From positions 1 to 57,759 of the forward strand of contig CALUMX010000019.1 in NCBI GenBank assembly GCA_944321875.1: DNA of 57,759 nucleotides, given 5' to 3'. Under the pieces are notes generated by a model. It ran no database searches. It had not been told where the DNA came from and saw only the letters and a list, made by a program, of their open reading frames with translations. Positions 27,738 to 35,907 of this stretch are shown here, in pieces. This DNA comes from an uncultured Muribaculaceae bacterium (GTDB lineage Bacteria > Bacteroidota > Bacteroidia > Bacteroidales > Muribaculaceae). The position numbers and the translations under genes are program-made. Positions within the stretch are counted from its first letter, which is position 1. Every line of letters starts with the position of its first letter.

Positions 27738-29807
27738 TTACTTAACAGCTACCTTTACTGCCTGGTTGCCCGCACGCACCACATAGATGCCGCGCGCCAG
27801 CTTGATTTCGCCATTGCCAGCCACTGCAGTCTGAGCAACCTTCACGCCGTCGAGCGCATAAACCTCTACCTGACCGTTGAAGCCAGATACGACAATCTTG
27901 CCCTCTGCGCCGTTAACAACGACACCGGCAGCCGCTACGTCCTCAACGCTTGCAGGAATAGATTCCGTACCGAATCCCACTTCGTATGACACACCCTCCA
28001 CGTCGAGCGTGAAAATCACGAAATAAGAGCCATCCGTATGACGGATGCTACGCTCGTCAAACTTTGCAGTAGCTGTCTTACCGTTGGCGAGAGCCACGTT
28101 GTCAATTGTACCGCCGAATACCATTTCATCTGTCGGAGAGCCGGAGATTTCAACGCCGTCAAGAACGATATCGCCGAATACCTGTTCCACTTCGTCCTCC
28201 ACAAATTTCACATCCTTTACAACTAATTTATTCTTTACCTGCTCGTCTGTTGTCAGATACACAGTCAACGTTGAAGCAATACCCTCTATTTGAGGAACTT
28301 TTTCCTTCAATACATAATAATAACCTTTAGCTTCCTCCAGTGCTGTCATCTCAGAAGCAAAGGAAACCTTAATAGGAATTTCGGTACCTTCGTTCAACCA
28401 AACAACATCAATATCCATATCAGCAACACCTTCTGCCGAAATTCTACCGTTCAGCGTCACGTTTGCCGTAATAGCACCTTCCATCAGCGACATCCCGTCT
28501 ACGTGGCCTTTGTATTGTTTTCCACCGTCTACGTCAATAATTGTAACATCTTCCAACGCGATATCACCAAGCGTCATACCCAATACCGACAAATTGGGCA
28601 TCACAAAATCACAAGTACCGTCCTTATAATCGGTAATTGTTACCTGAGCCATATTGTTGTATGCGATTTGGGAATCACCCATTGCAATGTTCAGATAACC
28701 CGGATAGCTTGTTTCCTCCGAAACATAATTGATAGTATAGACGTGAGTGTTCTTGCCATCGATATCAGCAACACCTTCGCCTGTATTCGTATTCGTTACC
28801 GTCAGTGTAAGCGTCTTTGCCTCTTCGTTCACCGCAACGTCTACAGTCTTTGCTGGGCTGTTACCGAGCAGCGTATAAGCTACGTCCTCTGCCTTCGGCA
28901 ATCTACCATTGACAGTGTATTCATATTTTTCAGAAGAGAAACCTTCCAAAGCAACGCCACCTACAGTCAGCGATGCCAAACGCGAATAGTAGACAAACTT
29001 CACGTCATCTACATCCAATGAAGTATTTTCAACCAACCCATTACGGTCCCAATAATTACCAGCTGAAACGACAACATTCATCTTTTCAGGCATACCAGCA
29101 CCTTCAACGTATTCAAGTTCAACCTCCATCGTGGTCCAATCTTTAGCTTCATTATAGCTAAATGCCTTATCGCACTGTGCTACCAATTTACCATCTCCGG
29201 TTGACTCTGCCTTACCCAAGATTGCACGCTCAACGTCTTCGCAGTCTAATTTAGGATTTCCCGCCTCTCCAATTTTTGACGAGAAACTACCGTTCCACAA
29301 ATAAGCAATTATGTGGGATTGCTCTTCTCCAACATCTGACCTTCTTACTTTTGCAGAAAGAGCATCCGGTTTATTGTTAAAGGAGACTCCACTGTAAACA
29401 CCGCCATCACACTTAGAAAGAGTAGCAGTGGCATATACCCACGGAGTTCCAAGAGTCAAGAATCCAGGAGCTGTAGAACCTACACCCATTGCCTCTGCTT
29501 TCAAATTGGATAATTTAACGTATGTATTATTATTTTCATTCTCTTCAAAGACAAGAACTTTTTGCGCTTCTACGCCAAACACCTCTTGATTAACGCTGGA
29601 ACCATTCCATCCTTGCGGTTCATTTCCAGGACGCTGACGCATTGTAAGACTAATATTACCAAACAAAGGCTTAGTAACCGCTCCAGTCTCTCCGCAAGTG
29701 CCCTTCCAATCGTTGAAGCCAAAATTTGGCAACTGCTGGGCAGAAGCCTGAAATACTCCCGCTACACTAAATAAACACGCTCCTGTCAGAGCTATTAAAT
29801 TCTTCAT
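27738..29807 (-). CDS. secreted PCMD plus calycin-like protein with T9SS-like tail
   Basis: 689 residues with a signal peptide (MKNLIALTGACLFSVAGVFQASA). Residues 25-270 look like a PCMD (putative carbohydrate metabolism) domain: LPNFGFNDWKG at the start and DVDDVKFVYYSRL at the end. An Ig-like stretch follows (SLTVGGVALEG to YVSEE), then a calycin-like beta-barrel domain (VTITDYKDGTCDFVMPN) near 390-480 and a second variant near 500-625. The tail (VVSGFNGQVEVYALDG, GIYVVRAGNQAVKVAVK) is T9SS-like. Its neighbour at 29994 carries the same tail and related barrels. Glycan or ligand binding is an inference from domain names only. Confidence 0.75.
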   Translation of the reverse strand: MKNLIALTGACLFSVAGVFQASAQQLPNFGFNDWKGTCGETGAVTKPLFGNISLTMRQRPGNEPQGWNGSSVNQEVFGVEAQKVLVFEENENNNTYVKLSNLKAEAMGVGSTAPGFLTLGTPWVYATATLSKCDGGVYSGVSFNNKPDALSAKVRRSDVGEEQSHIIAYLWNGSFSSKIGEAGNPKLDCEDVERAILGKAESTGDGKLVAQCDKAFSYNEAKDWTTMEVELEYVEGAGMPEKMNVVVSAGNYWDRNGLVENTSLDVDDVKFVYYSRLASLTVGGVALEGFSSEKYEYTVNGRLPKAEDVAYTLLGNSPAKTVDVAVNEEAKTLTLTVTNTNTGEGVADIDGKNTHVYTINYVSEETSYPGYLNIAMGDSQIAYNNMAQVTITDYKDGTCDFVMPNLSVLGMTLGDIALEDVTIIDVDGGKQYKGHVDGMSLMEGAITANVTLNGRISAEGVADMDIDVVWLNEGTEIPIKVSFASEMTALEEAKGYYYVLKEKVPQIEGIASTLTVYLTTDEQVKNKLVVKDVKFVEDEVEQVFGDIVLDGVEISGSPTDEMVFGGTIDNVALANGKTATAKFDERSIRHTDGSYFVIFTLDVEGVSYEVGFGTESIPASVEDVAAAGVVVNGAEGKIVVSGFNGQVEVYALDGVKVAQTAVAGNGEIKLARGIYVVRAGNQAVKVAVK

Positions 29808-29865
29808 ATTAAAATAAGTTTTTAATTTATATTTCTTTTTTACCTATTGACAATTGAAATGTCAA

Positions 29866-29964
29866 CAAAAAACGCATCCTATTCCCCTTTCGGCAAAGGC
29901 ACACGACTGAAAATCACTCCCAGTCCGAATGCCCCTTTTCATTCGAAATCGGAATAAGATGCGT
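29866..29964 (-). terminator. branched terminator-like RNA between the two calycin genes
   Basis: On the minus strand a 14-bp stem (ACGCATCTTATTCC with GGAATAGGATGCGT, one G-U pair) closes about 65 bases and is followed by TTTTTG. Three small hairpins lie inside: CGAATG/CATTCG, GACTG/CAGTC, and CCTTT/AAAGG. This gives a four-way junction, not a simple stem. It sits 30 bases after the stop of the 29994 gene and about 59 bases before the ATG of the 27738 gene. Confidence 0.6.
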
Positions 29965-29993
29965 AAGTATAAGTATCTGCTACTGTCACCGTA

Positions 29994-31133
29994 TTATTTT
30001 ACGACAACCTTCACTGCATCCTGACCGGCGCTCACTACATAGACACCGCTCTCCATTGATACGGTGGTGTTCTCGCAAGCCTCGAACGTCTTCACCAAAC
30101 GGCCGTCGAGCGCATAGACGTAAACTCGTCCATTGAAACCGCTTACCACCAAAGCCTGCTCCATTCCGTAAACATGAGCACCATTGGTTGCTACGCTTTC
30201 CACGCGTGCACCTTCATCCTTTTTCTTACCAACAAAGGCAACCGTAATTGGAGTAGATTCGTCCTTATTCGGATAAGCTGGATACCAAAGCACATCGATG
30301 TTCAAAACCATCTCGCCGGTTGACGTATTGTTTGTTCCGGCAAGTACAACGTCAGCCCAGATTTGAGGATTTCCTTCCTCATCAGCTGCCAAGCCAAGGT
30401 CTTTGCGCGTACCGTTTACGTCGCTGATGCCGTCGCTGTTCTCATCAGTCATTGTCACGCCAGCAACCTCAATGTCGCCGCACGGAATCACTGCATCACC
30501 CAACTTGATTGAAAAATTCGGCAAGAGGAATGTAAATGAACCGTCAGCAGCCTTTGTCAAAGAAACCTGAACCTCCTGTCCCTTTGAAATCTCCATACCG
30601 GCCATTGAAACATCAATTTTGCCATCGTAGAAGTCAGAATCCTGCTTCTTTCCTAAGAAAGAAACCTGAATAGGAGTAGATTCTTCCTTATTCGGATAAC
30701 CCGGATACCAAAGCACGCTGATACCCAAATTCATATCACCTGTCGCAATATCGTTTGTTCCTGAAAGAACCACATCAGCCCAAATTTGAGGAGTACCTTC
30801 TTGGTCAGCAGCCAGACCGAGGTCTTCACGCTTGCCATTCACGTCAAGAATACCATCACTGTTATCGTCGGTCATTGTCACGCCCGGCACATCGATATCA
30901 CCGCAAGGAATCTCAGTTTCACCCAACTTGATTTTGAAGTCCGGCAAAAGGAACGTAAACGTACCGTCGGCTGCCTCCTTCAAGGAAACCTGAACCGCCT
31001 GTCCCTTTGAAATCTCCATGCCACCCATCGTGACGTCGATTTCACCATTGTAATAAGTAACATCTCCTTCTGCTGCAAAGGCGTTCATCACAGTGAACAG
31101 CATTGCCGCAAACATAAAGTGAATTTTCTTCAT
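29994..31133 (-). CDS. secreted protein with two tandem calycin-like domains and T9SS-like tail
   Basis: About 379 residues with a signal peptide (MKKIHFMFAAMLFTVMNAFAAEG). Two near-duplicate domains of about 135 residues follow: each runs from YNGEIDVTMGGMEISKGQ or YDGKIDVSMAGMEISKGQ to WYPGYPNKEESTPI or WYPAYPNKDESTPI. The DNSDGILDVNG and ENSDGISDVNG loops look calcium-binding. The tail (VVSGFNGRVYVYALDGRLV, ESGVYVVSAGQDAVK) matches the neighbouring PCMD gene. An in-frame ATG at 31151 is also possible. A clear promoter lies at 31175-31205. Function unknown. Confidence 0.75.
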   Translation of the reverse strand: MKKIHFMFAAMLFTVMNAFAAEGDVTYYNGEIDVTMGGMEISKGQAVQVSLKEAADGTFTFLLPDFKIKLGETEIPCGDIDVPGVTMTDDNSDGILDVNGKREDLGLAADQEGTPQIWADVVLSGTNDIATGDMNLGISVLWYPGYPNKEESTPIQVSFLGKKQDSDFYDGKIDVSMAGMEISKGQEVQVSLTKAADGSFTFLLPNFSIKLGDAVIPCGDIEVAGVTMTDENSDGISDVNGTRKDLGLAADEEGNPQIWADVVLAGTNNTSTGEMVLNIDVLWYPAYPNKDESTPITVAFVGKKKDEGARVESVATNGAHVYGMEQALVVSGFNGRVYVYALDGRLVKTFEACENTTVSMESGVYVVSAGQDAVKVVVK

Positions 31134-31174
31134 AATTATCAATTTTTTCATTTGAATTTTCAACAAAATCGGGG

Positions 31175-31205
31175 CAAAGATAAAGCAAATTAACTGAATA
31201 ACAAA
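31175..31205 (-). promoter_or_regulatory. promoter for the double-calycin gene
   Basis: On the minus strand TTTG, 19 bases, TATCTTTG: a near-perfect Bacteroidota promoter lying between the TSCPD gene and the double-calycin gene. Confidence 0.75.
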
Positions 31206-31246
31206 AGTTTTCGTGTTAAAACCGAACTTTCCTCCACTCAACCGCT

Positions 31247-31498
31247 CTATTTCCGCTCCTGAATCAGACGCAACGCTTTCGAGAGTTGGTCAGGGCAGGA
31301 TGTTGCTTTCGAGCCGCATCGGATTCCCTCCAGACGGTCGATTACATCCTCTATTTTCATGCCTCTAATCAGCGAGCAGATGCCCTGAAGATTGCCGTTG
31401 CAACCTCCATAAAATTCCAGATTTTTCACCTTGCCGTCTTCAACTTCAATATCGAAGGCCTGACAGCAGGTGCCTTCCGTACGATAAGAATACTTCAT
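31247..31498 (-). CDS. TSCPD-domain protein (TIGR03905 type)
   Basis: 83 residues that match the small TSCPD family in full: YRTEGTCCQAFDIEVEDG, FYGGCNGNLQGICSLIRGM, and GIRCGSKATSCPDQL carrying the name-giving TSCPD-like motif. The domain is also found at the end of some ribonucleotide reductases; for the free-standing form no role is settled. Several conserved Cys suggest metal or redox chemistry. It lies between the DUF4493 lipoprotein gene (upstream on this strand) and the double-calycin gene. Confidence 0.85.
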   Translation of the reverse strand: MKYSYRTEGTCCQAFDIEVEDGKVKNLEFYGGCNGNLQGICSLIRGMKIEDVIDRLEGIRCGSKATSCPDQLSKALRLIQERK

Positions 31499-31566
31499 GT
31501 CTTTTTTCCTTTTATAATATATATGTTATGTTCTACTTTTATCCGTAATCGGCATCGCATTACGCT

Positions 31567-34077
31567 CTATTCGTAGAGCAATGCAAGCCGGTCAACCCAG
31601 AGTTCCGCTCCCGTCGAGATACCCAGCGGAAAATTGTTGGTCGTCTTTATCAACCGTGATTCCTCCGACTGGTTGTAGGAAGCATAATTGGATGACGATA
31701 TCATCAGCTGCAACCGCGTTGCCGGCTTATTGCGCACCGTATAGCGGATGGGGACGATAAAGCGCGTATAGGATGTCGACGGGTTCAACTCTCCCCGACC
31801 TTCTCCGATAACGATTGTCTTACCGTCGCTCTCATGCAGCAGACGCACCACGACAAGGCCTTTTTCCTGTCCGTCGTGAATGTCCTGCACATAGGAATAG
31901 AAGCCAGCCACAGCCGTCGGACGGGATGCAAACGGAATACCTTCCTCATAAACTTCCTGCCCCGACGCGTCAAACGAATACTTACCCAGGAAAAGCTTTC
32001 CGGCAGAGCGGTTGGCTATGTGGGGAGCAATCGAGCTGTAATATTCGTTGTCGACACGGGCATCACGCGGCGGCTCCACTCCGTTAAGGTCCCAGGCAGC
32101 ATTCCGCAGACGCACGGCAAACTGCCCGCTGTAAGGACGCTTCAGCAATTCTGTCGTAGGAACAAGGAACCATGAATTAGCCGTTTTGGCAAACGACGAG
32201 CATGTCTTGGCGTTGACGCTCACCCAGTCTTCCGGCTCTCTCACTTCGATGTTGGTCTTGTTGTAGACGGTCATCCAGCTTTCCTTATTGGAATACTTGC
32301 CTCCACAATTCAAATTATTGATTTTAATAGTCACCTCATTGTCCTCGAAATCTCCGTTGGGCAATTCAATGGCCGGTTCAGTCGTTATGTCGAAATCCTT
32401 CACATGGGACTCTGTCGTCATCACCCGGATAGTATAGGCAGTCGATGCCATCAGCGTCTTAACCGTAATCCGGCGTTCCTCTACGCTCCGGTCGATAACC
32501 GCCGGATGCCAACTTCCGCCGTTTTCTCTTACAAGCACTTTCAGATAAGGCAAAATGCTCTCCTCGCCCTCACAGTCCACATAAAGGTCTGCCCGCGAGG
32601 TCCACACCGTCTCTGTCGGACAGGTAACGGTAAACTCAGGAACAATACGGTCAAGCATGACAGAATTGGAGTAGCGGTCAAGATATGCCATCCGCAACGC
32701 CGTCCGCTCAATGCCACTGCCTACGTTGACACTTACGGCATACGTTCCGCCGCCCAACGGCTCAACCGACTCAGGTGCGACCGAATTCCAATCTTCCATC
32801 GACTCCGTCATATATTGCACGGCCAAACCCTCGCCCAACTCTGCGATGTTGCTTTCAAGACGCAGGGTGACGACATCGTCCTGCATCCGAACAGGTTCCG
32901 GCTCTGCCATTTCCATCACAATCGGCAATATCTCGACATCAAGCTGTACCGGCTCGTTGCATACACGACCGGCAGCATCAGTAGCCTGAAGCACAAAGCG
33001 GTGGGTTGTCGGATGCACCCCGTCGGCCTCCAGCCTCGACAAAACACCGGTGAAATCGACATGTACGTTATGGGACCCCTCCTGATTTCCGGTCATGACA
33101 AAACCCGCGTCGGCAAAGTCCTTTCCAACCAAATCCACTTCCTCGCTCCACTGGTTATCTTTCAAATTAGGCGATACAACAGTCAGATACAGGTGTTTCA
33201 GACCTCCGGGTATATCAATGTCGCAACCGACGGATTCCGCCGGAACGCTCTTCTCAACCATCTGTAATATTCTTCCGCTTCCAAATCCAAAGGGAGACAT
33301 GACTGGCGATTCCGTGGCAAACAGGACATCACTCACCACCAGCTGATAAGGCTCTGCCAAAGTCGCCTCGTCGGCAATCACCTGAAGAACAGGCTCGCCG
33401 GACGTTTCTTGAAGAGAGAAACGGAAATCATAATGCCGGGCTGCCTGCGCTTCCAACGCCAATGGCTGCAGCGCAAGAGTCTTGCCATCGGCAGAGGTAA
33501 GGAGCAATTCGGCCTTCACCTCTCCCGGCATCAGCACTGCCGTGCGCGTCTCCTCCTCGCCGAAGCTGACGTAGCTGCCGGTTTTCGACTTTGCACGGAA
33601 CGCCATCTTGAACGGAGCCTCACGAAGCGATGCATCGAAAGAAGCCGACAGAAACGCACGGGCCGGAGCTATCGGAAGACTGACTTCCGTAAAATCGCTT
33701 TCCCTGACATCCCCGACAGCCTCTCCGCCAAACACCGGCTCGACGAAACCTTCCTCAAGCGCATCTCCCGAACCGGCACGGAACACATAGCGCCCTACCG
33801 GCAGTTTCCGCAAGTCGTCATAGAACTCATTGACGGTAGCCCAGTCGCGATGAAATCCTGCCTCCTGATTCTCAGCAGAAAGCCACATCGTCTCCCACTC
33901 GGGAAACTCAACCGTCAAATCGGAAGCCCCTGCCACTCCTTTCACTGTTCCATCGAAAGTCGGCAGAATGTCTACATCACCATATCCGGTGATAAGGACA
34001 TTCGACTTGTGGTCGCAACCTGCCAAAACAAACGCGACCAATAACAGCAGTACATTATGTAAATTTCGATATGTCAT
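31567..34077 (-). CDS. DUF4493/PCMD lipoprotein
   Basis: 836 residues with a lipoprotein signal (NVLLLLVAFVLAGC), so membrane-anchored, probably at the surface. The N-terminal part resembles DUF4493 (DLTVEFPEWETMW, PVGRYVFRAGSGDALEEGF, EPVFGG). A fibronectin-like middle follows, and the last 240 residues (IELPNGDFEDNEVTIKIN, EDWVSVNA, ending LWVDRLALLYE) form a PCMD domain. This domain pair is common in Bacteroidales surface lipoproteins thought to handle carbohydrate. Neighbours include the other PCMD/calycin genes on the same strand and a divergent GHL10 hydrolase. Substrate unknown. Confidence 0.8.
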   Translation of the reverse strand: MTYRNLHNVLLLLVAFVLAGCDHKSNVLITGYGDVDILPTFDGTVKGVAGASDLTVEFPEWETMWLSAENQEAGFHRDWATVNEFYDDLRKLPVGRYVFRAGSGDALEEGFVEPVFGGEAVGDVRESDFTEVSLPIAPARAFLSASFDASLREAPFKMAFRAKSKTGSYVSFGEEETRTAVLMPGEVKAELLLTSADGKTLALQPLALEAQAARHYDFRFSLQETSGEPVLQVIADEATLAEPYQLVVSDVLFATESPVMSPFGFGSGRILQMVEKSVPAESVGCDIDIPGGLKHLYLTVVSPNLKDNQWSEEVDLVGKDFADAGFVMTGNQEGSHNVHVDFTGVLSRLEADGVHPTTHRFVLQATDAAGRVCNEPVQLDVEILPIVMEMAEPEPVRMQDDVVTLRLESNIAELGEGLAVQYMTESMEDWNSVAPESVEPLGGGTYAVSVNVGSGIERTALRMAYLDRYSNSVMLDRIVPEFTVTCPTETVWTSRADLYVDCEGEESILPYLKVLVRENGGSWHPAVIDRSVEERRITVKTLMASTAYTIRVMTTESHVKDFDITTEPAIELPNGDFEDNEVTIKINNLNCGGKYSNKESWMTVYNKTNIEVREPEDWVSVNAKTCSSFAKTANSWFLVPTTELLKRPYSGQFAVRLRNAAWDLNGVEPPRDARVDNEYYSSIAPHIANRSAGKLFLGKYSFDASGQEVYEEGIPFASRPTAVAGFYSYVQDIHDGQEKGLVVVRLLHESDGKTIVIGEGRGELNPSTSYTRFIVPIRYTVRNKPATRLQLMISSSNYASYNQSEESRLIKTTNNFPLGISTGAELWVDRLALLYE

Positions 34078-34244
34078 GATTTAACAAAATTAGACATTAT
34101 ATTCCGTTCCTGCAACAGCCTAAAATTGTCAAATTAGGCTGATTTATCTGCTCATTACTCTTTTTTTCGCCCGCTTCCTGAATTTTATCCGACTTCTTTC
34201 ATTCCTTAACGGCAATCCATACCCGAAGTATCAAAGAAATTACA

Positions 34245-34252
34245 TAAATTTG
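34245..34252 (+). promoter_or_regulatory. -7 element before the GHL10 gene
   Basis: TAAATTTG, about 30 bases before the probable start codon at 34283. The predicted start of transcription (about 34258) lies just after the nearby ATG at 34255, which therefore cannot be used. Confidence 0.55.
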
Positions 34253-34282
34253 CCATGAACAACCTACAAAATTATAAAGACA

Positions 34283-35764
34283 TTGAAAAAAACACTTTTC
34301 TTATCCATCCTTGCCGCATGTAGCCTTTATGCTTCCGCAGGCAATCCAAAGCGGGAATTCAGAGGAGCCTGGCTCCACACAGTCTATCAATCGCAATATG
34401 CGAAAATGAGTCCGGCCGAAACCCGCAACTATCTGTGTGAACAACTTGACCTGCTGAAAGCAGCCGGTTGCAATGCCATCCTGTTCCAGGTGCGCCCGTC
34501 GGCCGACGCTTTCTATCCGTCAAAACTCGAGCCTTGGAGCCGGTTCCTTACCGGAACTGCCGGACAGGCGCCGTCACCCGAATGGGACCCGTTGCAATTC
34601 ATGATTGAGGAATCACACGCACGCGGCATGGAGCTGCACGCATGGCTCAACCCTTACCGCGTAACGACCTCCAAAAACGAGAAGCTCCCCGCCGAACACC
34701 TTTACCACCGACATCCGGAACGTTTCGTGACCTATGCCGACAATAAGATGTATTTCGACCCCGGCTATCCGGAAAACCGGGAATTCATCAACGAAGTCGT
34801 AAAGGATATCATTACCCGCTACGACGTTGACGCCATCCACCTCGACGATTACTTCTACCCTTATCCGGTCGACAACAAGGAATTTCCCGACAGCAAGTCA
34901 TACGCCATGTACGGCAACGGCATGGACCATAACGACTGGCGCCGCCATAACGTTGACTTACTCATCGAGGGACTTTACAAGACCATCCACGACACCAAGC
35001 CGTGGGTCCGCCTCGGCATCAGCCCGTTCGGCGTGTGGCGTAACAAATCGAACGACCCGCGCGGAAGCGAGACACAGGCATTCGAGAATTACAGCGGACT
35101 TTTCGCCGACGTACTCCTTTGGTCGGAAAAAGGCTGGGTGGACTACATGCTGCCGCAACTCTACTGGGAACTCGAGAAGAAAGTGGCATCGTCCGAAAAA
35201 CTGGCCTACTGGTGGAATGACAACGCCAACGGCCGTCACATGTATATCGGTCAAAGTGTCGAGCGCACGATGAACTACCCCGACCTCCCGCCTTCCAAAC
35301 TGCCGAATCAGCTGGAACATAAAATCAAGCTGTCGCGTAGCCTTGAGAACATACAGGGCAACTGCTGGTGGCCGGGATACAGCATTACGGCCAACTACAA
35401 AGGCATTGCCGACGAACTCGGCTCCAACTACCAGCGCACGATTGCTCTCGTCCCCTCCTATCCATGGATTGACGACATCTGCCCGGACGCGCCGACTAAA
35501 TTACGCATGGAAGGCAACCGTCTGACATGGGACGCACCCTCTACCGACGACGAACTGCAAAAGGCACGCGCCTATGTCGTCTACCGTTTTGCGGAAGATG
35601 AGCCTGTCGACCTCAACGACCCGGAGGCCATTCAGGCGGTGACCTATACCAACAGCTATTCCATCCTCACGGAGTCAGCCGGACGGTTCCGCTACGCAGT
35701 GACAACACTCGACCGTGTGAACAACGAAAGCCAGACTGCCGCTGAGATTGTCATCGAGTTATAA
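34283..35764 (+). CDS. GHL10 (glycosyl hydrolase-like 10) family secreted protein
   Basis: 493 residues. Signal peptide MKKTLFLSILAACSLYASA, reading TTG as the start codon: no in-frame ATG exists between the upstream stop at 34256 and this codon. The barrel begins REFRGAWLHTVYQSQ; conserved segments include NAILFQVRPSADAFYPS, LHAWLNPYR, YFDPGYPENREF, DAIHLDDYFYPYP and GISPFGVWRN. A fibronectin-type-III-like region closes the protein (residues 400-493). GHL10 proteins are related to glycoside hydrolases; their substrates are mostly uncharacterised. A strong terminator follows. Confidence 0.85.
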   Translation: MKKTLFLSILAACSLYASAGNPKREFRGAWLHTVYQSQYAKMSPAETRNYLCEQLDLLKAAGCNAILFQVRPSADAFYPSKLEPWSRFLTGTAGQAPSPEWDPLQFMIEESHARGMELHAWLNPYRVTTSKNEKLPAEHLYHRHPERFVTYADNKMYFDPGYPENREFINEVVKDIITRYDVDAIHLDDYFYPYPVDNKEFPDSKSYAMYGNGMDHNDWRRHNVDLLIEGLYKTIHDTKPWVRLGISPFGVWRNKSNDPRGSETQAFENYSGLFADVLLWSEKGWVDYMLPQLYWELEKKVASSEKLAYWWNDNANGRHMYIGQSVERTMNYPDLPPSKLPNQLEHKIKLSRSLENIQGNCWWPGYSITANYKGIADELGSNYQRTIALVPSYPWIDDICPDAPTKLRMEGNRLTWDAPSTDDELQKARAYVVYRFAEDEPVDLNDPEAIQAVTYTNSYSILTESAGRFRYAVTTLDRVNNESQTAAEIVIEL

Positions 35765-35788
35765 TGCAGACATCCTGCAATTCCACCC

Positions 35789-35828
35789 GAAAGACCGGAC
35801 AGAAAACGACCTGTCCGGTCTTTTTTTC
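35789..35828 (+). terminator. terminator after the GHL10 gene
   Basis: AAAGACCGGACAG and CTGTCCGGTCTTT form a perfect stem followed by TTTTT. Confidence 0.9.
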
Positions 35829-35881
35829 GGTGAAAACGTTGCTGATAACCCTTTTTATTTCATGCTTAACGGATTATTTTG

Positions 35882-35889
35882 TAAGTTTG
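35882..35889 (+). promoter_or_regulatory. -7 element for the porin/solute-binding pair
   Basis: TAAGTTTG, 18 bases before the ATG at 35908. The -33 area is only T-rich. Confidence 0.5.
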
Positions 35890-35907
35890 CAGAATCATTA
35901 ATCCGAC

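Noticed and set aside
29866..29964. Cloverleaf-like fold as a possible tRNA
   Set aside because: The closing stem is 14 bp, arm sizes do not fit, and there is no T-loop GTTCRA motif, plausible anticodon arm or CCA end.
34085..34092. TAATTTTG on the minus strand as promoter of the DUF4493 gene
   Set aside because: It would leave a leader of only about two bases before the ATG, so it was not listed as a promoter.
34255..34323. 22-codon frame starting at ATG 34255 before the GHL10 gene
   Set aside because: The predicted transcript start from TAAATTTG lies after this ATG, and the frame overlaps the signal-peptide codons of the real gene.
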